DNA from: Lachnospiraceae bacterium
GTDB taxonomy: Bacteria; Bacillota_A; Clostridia; Lachnospirales; Lachnospiraceae
Direction: 5' to 3'
NCBI GenBank assembly: GCA_017416505.1
Contig: JAFQCI010000167.1
Span: 1-17,507, forward strand
DNA length: 17,507 nt
Made by a program: the position numbers and the translations under genes. Shown piece after piece: positions 14,722 to 17,507 of the stretch. Position 1 is the stretch's first letter, and each line of letters starts with the position of its first letter. The notes beneath the pieces are model-generated. The model did no database searches. It had not been told where the DNA came from and saw only the letters and a program-made list of their open reading frames with translations.

Positions 14722-17058
14722 TTATTCCGGATTCACCGTACCCTCTGTTGAATTAATAACTCCTGTAGTGGTTGCTTCTGTGGTGGTTTCACTGCTTGTA
14801 GTAGTTTCTGTAGTGGTTGCCTCCGTCACTTTTTCTGTGGTAGGAATGGACTCTGTTGTAATCTCCTGTGAATTTTCCTCTGTGGTAAGATTTTCTAAAG
14901 TCGTAGTTTCTGTAAGATTCTCACTGGAAATTTCCTCACTACTAACTTCACTGGAAATTTCCTCTTCTGTGCTTACTTCTTCCGTATCCTCTTCTTCTGT
15001 TTCGTTCTTTACCAGACTTTGCACATAAGTGTAGGAAGGAAACTCTTTTCGTGCCAAACCTTCATGAATCTTTTCCATGTAACTTTTCCATATCATACCG
15101 GGAGAAGTGGTAGAATTTAAGGTGCTCACCGTTTTCGGTATATCATACCCCACCCATACAGCAGTAGTATAATATGGGGTATAGCCTACAAACCACCCAT
15201 CTTTTTTATCGTTGGTGGTTCCGGTTTTTCCTGCACAAGGCATACCAGCAATGCCATATCCTCTTCCCGTACCAGCAGTAACAACCGTTACCAGCACGTC
15301 TGTCATCATACGACTGGCATTCCTGTCATAAATCCTTATTTCCTCCCACTCATTCGGAACCAGAACATTGCCCTGGGCATCCAAAATCTCCACAATACAG
15401 CTAGGATTACGATATACTCCATCGTTTTGAAGAGTACAAAATCCTGAAGCCATTTCCTTGGTGGTAACACCATAAGTAAATCCCCCCAAAGCAGAAGACA
15501 TATTATAAGTATCCTGGGTCATGATTTTGGAATATCCCATATTCAGGATATACTGCATCCCTACTTTTGGGGTAATTGCTTCAAAAATCTTATAGGCGAT
15601 GGTATTTTTGGAATACTGTACTGCGGTTCTAATATCAATTGCTCCACTATAACTTCCGGAATTTTTAGGACCATCTTCCATGGGTTCATCCACTAAAATC
15701 GTATCCGGAGTATATCCTCTTTCAAAGGCCGGAGTATAAACGACTAAAGGTTTAATACTACTGCCAGGCTGACGATAAGACTGAAAGGCACGATTTAAGG
15801 TATACCCAGATGCTTCCTGGGTTCTTCCTCCCACTATAGCCACCACCTTTCCGGTAGCATTATCGATACAGGTGGCAGAGCCTTGAAGGGAATAGATTCC
15901 ATCCTCGCTTAATTCCTGATTGGCACTTAAACCTTCATCCAGTGCGTTCTGTAAAAGTTCTTGTTTCTCCATATCAATAGAAGTATAAATTCGATAACCT
16001 TCTACATATAAAGAACGCAGGCAACGGGTGTATAATTCTTCATATCGTTCTTCGTAATTCTTTCTAGCCTCATCAGAGTCAAACTGATAGCAAAACACGA
16101 ATCCATTGTATTCCATTAATGCTTTGGCTGCACAGTCAAACACATAAGTTTCTACATAATTATTGATTCCCTCATCTTCCTTAGGGTTTAAAACAATTTC
16201 TTCCCTTATGGCAATTTCATAATCTAAATCTGAAATTTTTTCTTCCTTAAGCATTTCCTGTAAAATAAAATCTCTCCGCTCCATGGTGTTCTCATAGTTT
16301 GTCATGGGATTATACGTGGTTGGATTATTCGGTATCGCACACAAAAATGCAGCCTGGGAAAGGCTTAAATCCTTCGCTGAAAGTTGGAAATATCCTTGGC
16401 TTGCTGCCTCTATGCCATAATATCCATTGGCAAAATAAATATTATTTAAATAGAATTCCATGATTTGTTGTTTGGAATACTTTTTTTCCAGTTCGATAGC
16501 CAGGAAAATTTCTTCGATTTTTCGTTCCCAGGTTACTTCATGGGTAAGATAAATGTTTCTGGCCAACTGTTGTGTAATGGTGCTGGCACCTTGAGTAATT
16601 TCCCCTTTTTTTACTATGTAGGACTTCATGGCACGTATGATGGCTTTGGTATCATATCCGGGATGCTCATAGAATTTTTTATCTTCCACAGATACCATGG
16701 CATCCTTAAAATACTGTGGTATCTCCTCGTCGGAAAGATAATACACATCCTTTTCTGCTTTCAGACTTGTAATCTGATTCCCATATGTATCAAAAATCAA
16801 GCTGGTTTCTGCCTGTTTAAAATCTTCTGTGTCGGAATATTTCACTGTCTTTTCTGCAGACTCCTTCATTGCCAGAATATCTTTCGCATACCGCTTATAG
16901 AAAACAATGCCTAATAACAGGATGGTAACAAGGAATAAAGCCCCTATTTCCAAAAATACTGTCCTTATGATTTTTTTCTTCTTTTTCTTTGTTTTGTTCT
17001 TTGTTTCGTTCTTTGTATTTGTGGCATTCTTTTTCGAATGCTTTTTCAATTTCGACAT
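14722..17058 (-). CDS. class A penicillin-binding protein (PBP1A-type glycosyltransferase/transpeptidase)
   Basis: 778 aa. A Lys-rich cytoplasmic head (1-31) is followed by one membrane anchor (about 33-54), so the enzyme sits outside the membrane. The GT51 glycosyltransferase domain (about 90-270) has SVEDKKFYEH with catalytic E125, QGASTITQQLARNIYL and KYSKQQIMEFYLNNIYFANG. The transpeptidase domain (about 390-665) has SSIK (S432, K435), SKN (482-484) and KTG (610-612). All catalytic residues are present. A tail from about 685 to 778 is almost entirely Ser, Thr and Glu. The start at 17058 follows GGGAGG; an ATG 17 codons upstream has no ribosome binding site and lies at the promoter. It polymerises and cross-links peptidoglycan. 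Its symbol is not certain. Confidence 0.95.
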   Translation of the reverse strand: MSKLKKHSKKNATNTKNETKNKTKKKKKKIIRTVFLEIGALFLVTILLLGIVFYKRYAKDILAMKESAEKTVKYSDTEDFKQAETSLIFDTYGNQITSLKAEKDVYYLSDEEIPQYFKDAMVSVEDKKFYEHPGYDTKAIIRAMKSYIVKKGEITQGASTITQQLARNIYLTHEVTWERKIEEIFLAIELEKKYSKQQIMEFYLNNIYFANGYYGIEAASQGYFQLSAKDLSLSQAAFLCAIPNNPTTYNPMTNYENTMERRDFILQEMLKEEKISDLDYEIAIREEIVLNPKEDEGINNYVETYVFDCAAKALMEYNGFVFCYQFDSDEARKNYEERYEELYTRCLRSLYVEGYRIYTSIDMEKQELLQNALDEGLSANQELSEDGIYSLQGSATCIDNATGKVVAIVGGRTQEASGYTLNRAFQSYRQPGSSIKPLVVYTPAFERGYTPDTILVDEPMEDGPKNSGSYSGAIDIRTAVQYSKNTIAYKIFEAITPKVGMQYILNMGYSKIMTQDTYNMSSALGGFTYGVTTKEMASGFCTLQNDGVYRNPSCIVEILDAQGNVLVPNEWEEIRIYDRNASRMMTDVLVTVVTAGTGRGYGIAGMPCAGKTGTTNDKKDGWFVGYTPYYTTAVWVGYDIPKTVSTLNSTTSPGMIWKSYMEKIHEGLARKEFPSYTYVQSLVKNETEEEDTEEVSTEEEISSEVSSEEISSENLTETTTLENLTTEENSQEITTESIPTTEKVTEATTTETTTSSETTTEATTTGVINSTEGTVNPE

Positions 17059-17086
17059 TTGTTTCCTCCCGTAATTCTTCCAATAC

Positions 17087-17114
17087 ATTATATCATATGA
17101 AAAAAACATTACAA
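17087..17114 (-). promoter_or_regulatory. promoter of the PBP gene
   Basis: On the minus strand TTGTAA (plus 17109-17114) and TATAAT (plus 17087-17092) are separated by 16 bp, about 30 nt before the start codon. Confidence 0.7.
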
Positions 17115-17159
17115 GATGTTGGTTTTATGCATATTACAGTTTCTACACAGCAATAACAA

Positions 17160-17178
17160 ACAGATGTCTGACATCTGT
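17160..17178 (-). terminator. candidate weak terminator after spoIIID
   Basis: A perfect 19-bp palindrome, ACAGATGTC-t-GACATCTGT, lies 16 nt beyond the spoIIID stop. On the minus strand it is followed by only TTTGTTATT, a poor U run. It could be a terminator or a dyad operator. Confidence 0.45.
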
Positions 17179-17194
17179 CTCAATGAGTGCCTCT

Positions 17195-17455
17195 CTACAC
17201 CATTTCATGTTGATGCAGATATTTTTCCTTTGTAGCCATACCCCCTCGGATATGTCGTTCTTCTTTATTTACATCCAGAATTTTTCTAGCATCCCTGCCA
17301 AGAGAAGGGTTAATGTAAGGAAGACGGTCTGTTAAGTCCTTATGTACAGTTGACTTGCTAACGCCAAACTGCTTCGCTGCCTGCCTTACTGTAGCATTAT
17401 TCTCAATGATGTAATTTGCTATCTCAATGGTTCTCTCTTCAATATATTGTTTCAT
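17195..17455 (-). CDS. spoIIID: SpoIIID, mother-cell sporulation transcription factor
   Basis: 86 aa, near the usual 80-93. It reads MKQYIEERTIEIANYIIEN, then a helix-turn-helix TVRQAAKQFGVSKSTVHKDL (about 22-41), then INPSLGRDARKILDVNKEER and HIRGGMATKEKY, all diagnostic of SpoIIID. SpoIIID binds DNA in the mother cell during sporulation, activating and repressing sigma-E genes and contributing to sigma-K timing. The start fits the conserved N-terminus. Its only Shine-Dalgarno-like sequence, AAGG, is 11 nt upstream inside a perfect hairpin (17463-17494), so translation initiation is probably constrained. The upstream gene is beyond the window. Confidence 0.97.
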   Translation of the reverse strand: MKQYIEERTIEIANYIIENNATVRQAAKQFGVSKSTVHKDLTDRLPYINPSLGRDARKILDVNKEERHIRGGMATKEKYLHQHEMV

Positions 17456-17494
17456 AAAAAAACATACCTTGTATTATTGTTTATACAAGGTATG
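17456..17494 (-). terminator. terminator-like hairpin abutting the spoIIID start codon
   Basis: On the minus strand CATACCTTGTAT pairs perfectly with ATACAAGGTATG (12 bp, 8-nt loop) and is followed by U7, then immediately by the spoIIID ATG. By sequence it is a good intrinsic terminator. It either ends the upstream transcript or attenuates read-through into spoIIID. The 3' arm also contains the probable AAGG ribosome binding site. Confidence 0.8.
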
Positions 17495-17507
17495 CTTGAT
17501 TGAAATA

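Noticed and set aside
14642..15028. Plus-strand frame of 128 codons rich in Val and Ser
   Set aside because: It is the antisense of the Thr/Glu-rich PBP tail and the adjacent palindrome; its composition follows from that and it has no ribosome binding site.

Overview
The window looks like a low-GC, endospore-forming member of the Clostridia, most likely Lachnospiraceae. This rests on SpoIIID and SpoVG, a GlgC/GlgD pair, a DnaD-like plus DnaC/DnaI-like helicase-loading pair, canonical Firmicutes promoters and strong GGAGG ribosome binding sites. No database was searched, so the taxonomy is inference.

Positions 1 to about 3605 are an accessory region. The left edge holds the start of an unidentified minus-strand gene and a cluster of inverted and direct repeats. 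Next comes a complete AbiE-type toxin-antitoxin operon (minus strand, antitoxin then toxin, overlapping, with its own terminator). Behind it lie two broken genes: a fragment interrupted by an in-frame TAA, and a 5'-truncated cell-wall-binding protein made of 20-residue (60-bp) repeats.

Positions 3589 to 17507 look like chromosomal backbone. In order: a manganese-type cation diffusion facilitator (+); a lone MqsA/Panacea-type antitoxin-like regulator (-); spoVG (-); glgD and glgC (-, overlapping); murC (+), divergent from glgC; a 350-bp gap with DnaA-box-like arrays; a dnaD-like gene and a dnaC/dnaI-like gene (+, overlapping); a long, highly palindromic leader followed by a PRPP synthetase gene (+); a class A penicillin-binding protein with a Ser/Thr/Glu-rich tail (-); and spoIIID (-), whose start codon sits directly behind a terminator-like hairpin.

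Functionally, glgC/glgD supply ADP-glucose for glycogen, murC and the PBP build peptidoglycan, the dnaD/dnaC pair loads the replicative helicase, Prs makes PRPP for nucleotides, and SpoVG/SpoIIID belong to stationary-phase and mother-cell sporulation control. The most unusual signals are non-coding: the nested palindromes ahead of prs, the two tandem DnaA-box arrays ahead of the helicase-loader genes, and the hairpin that buries the spoIIID ribosome binding site. I found no CRISPR array, rRNA, tRNA or intact insertion sequence.
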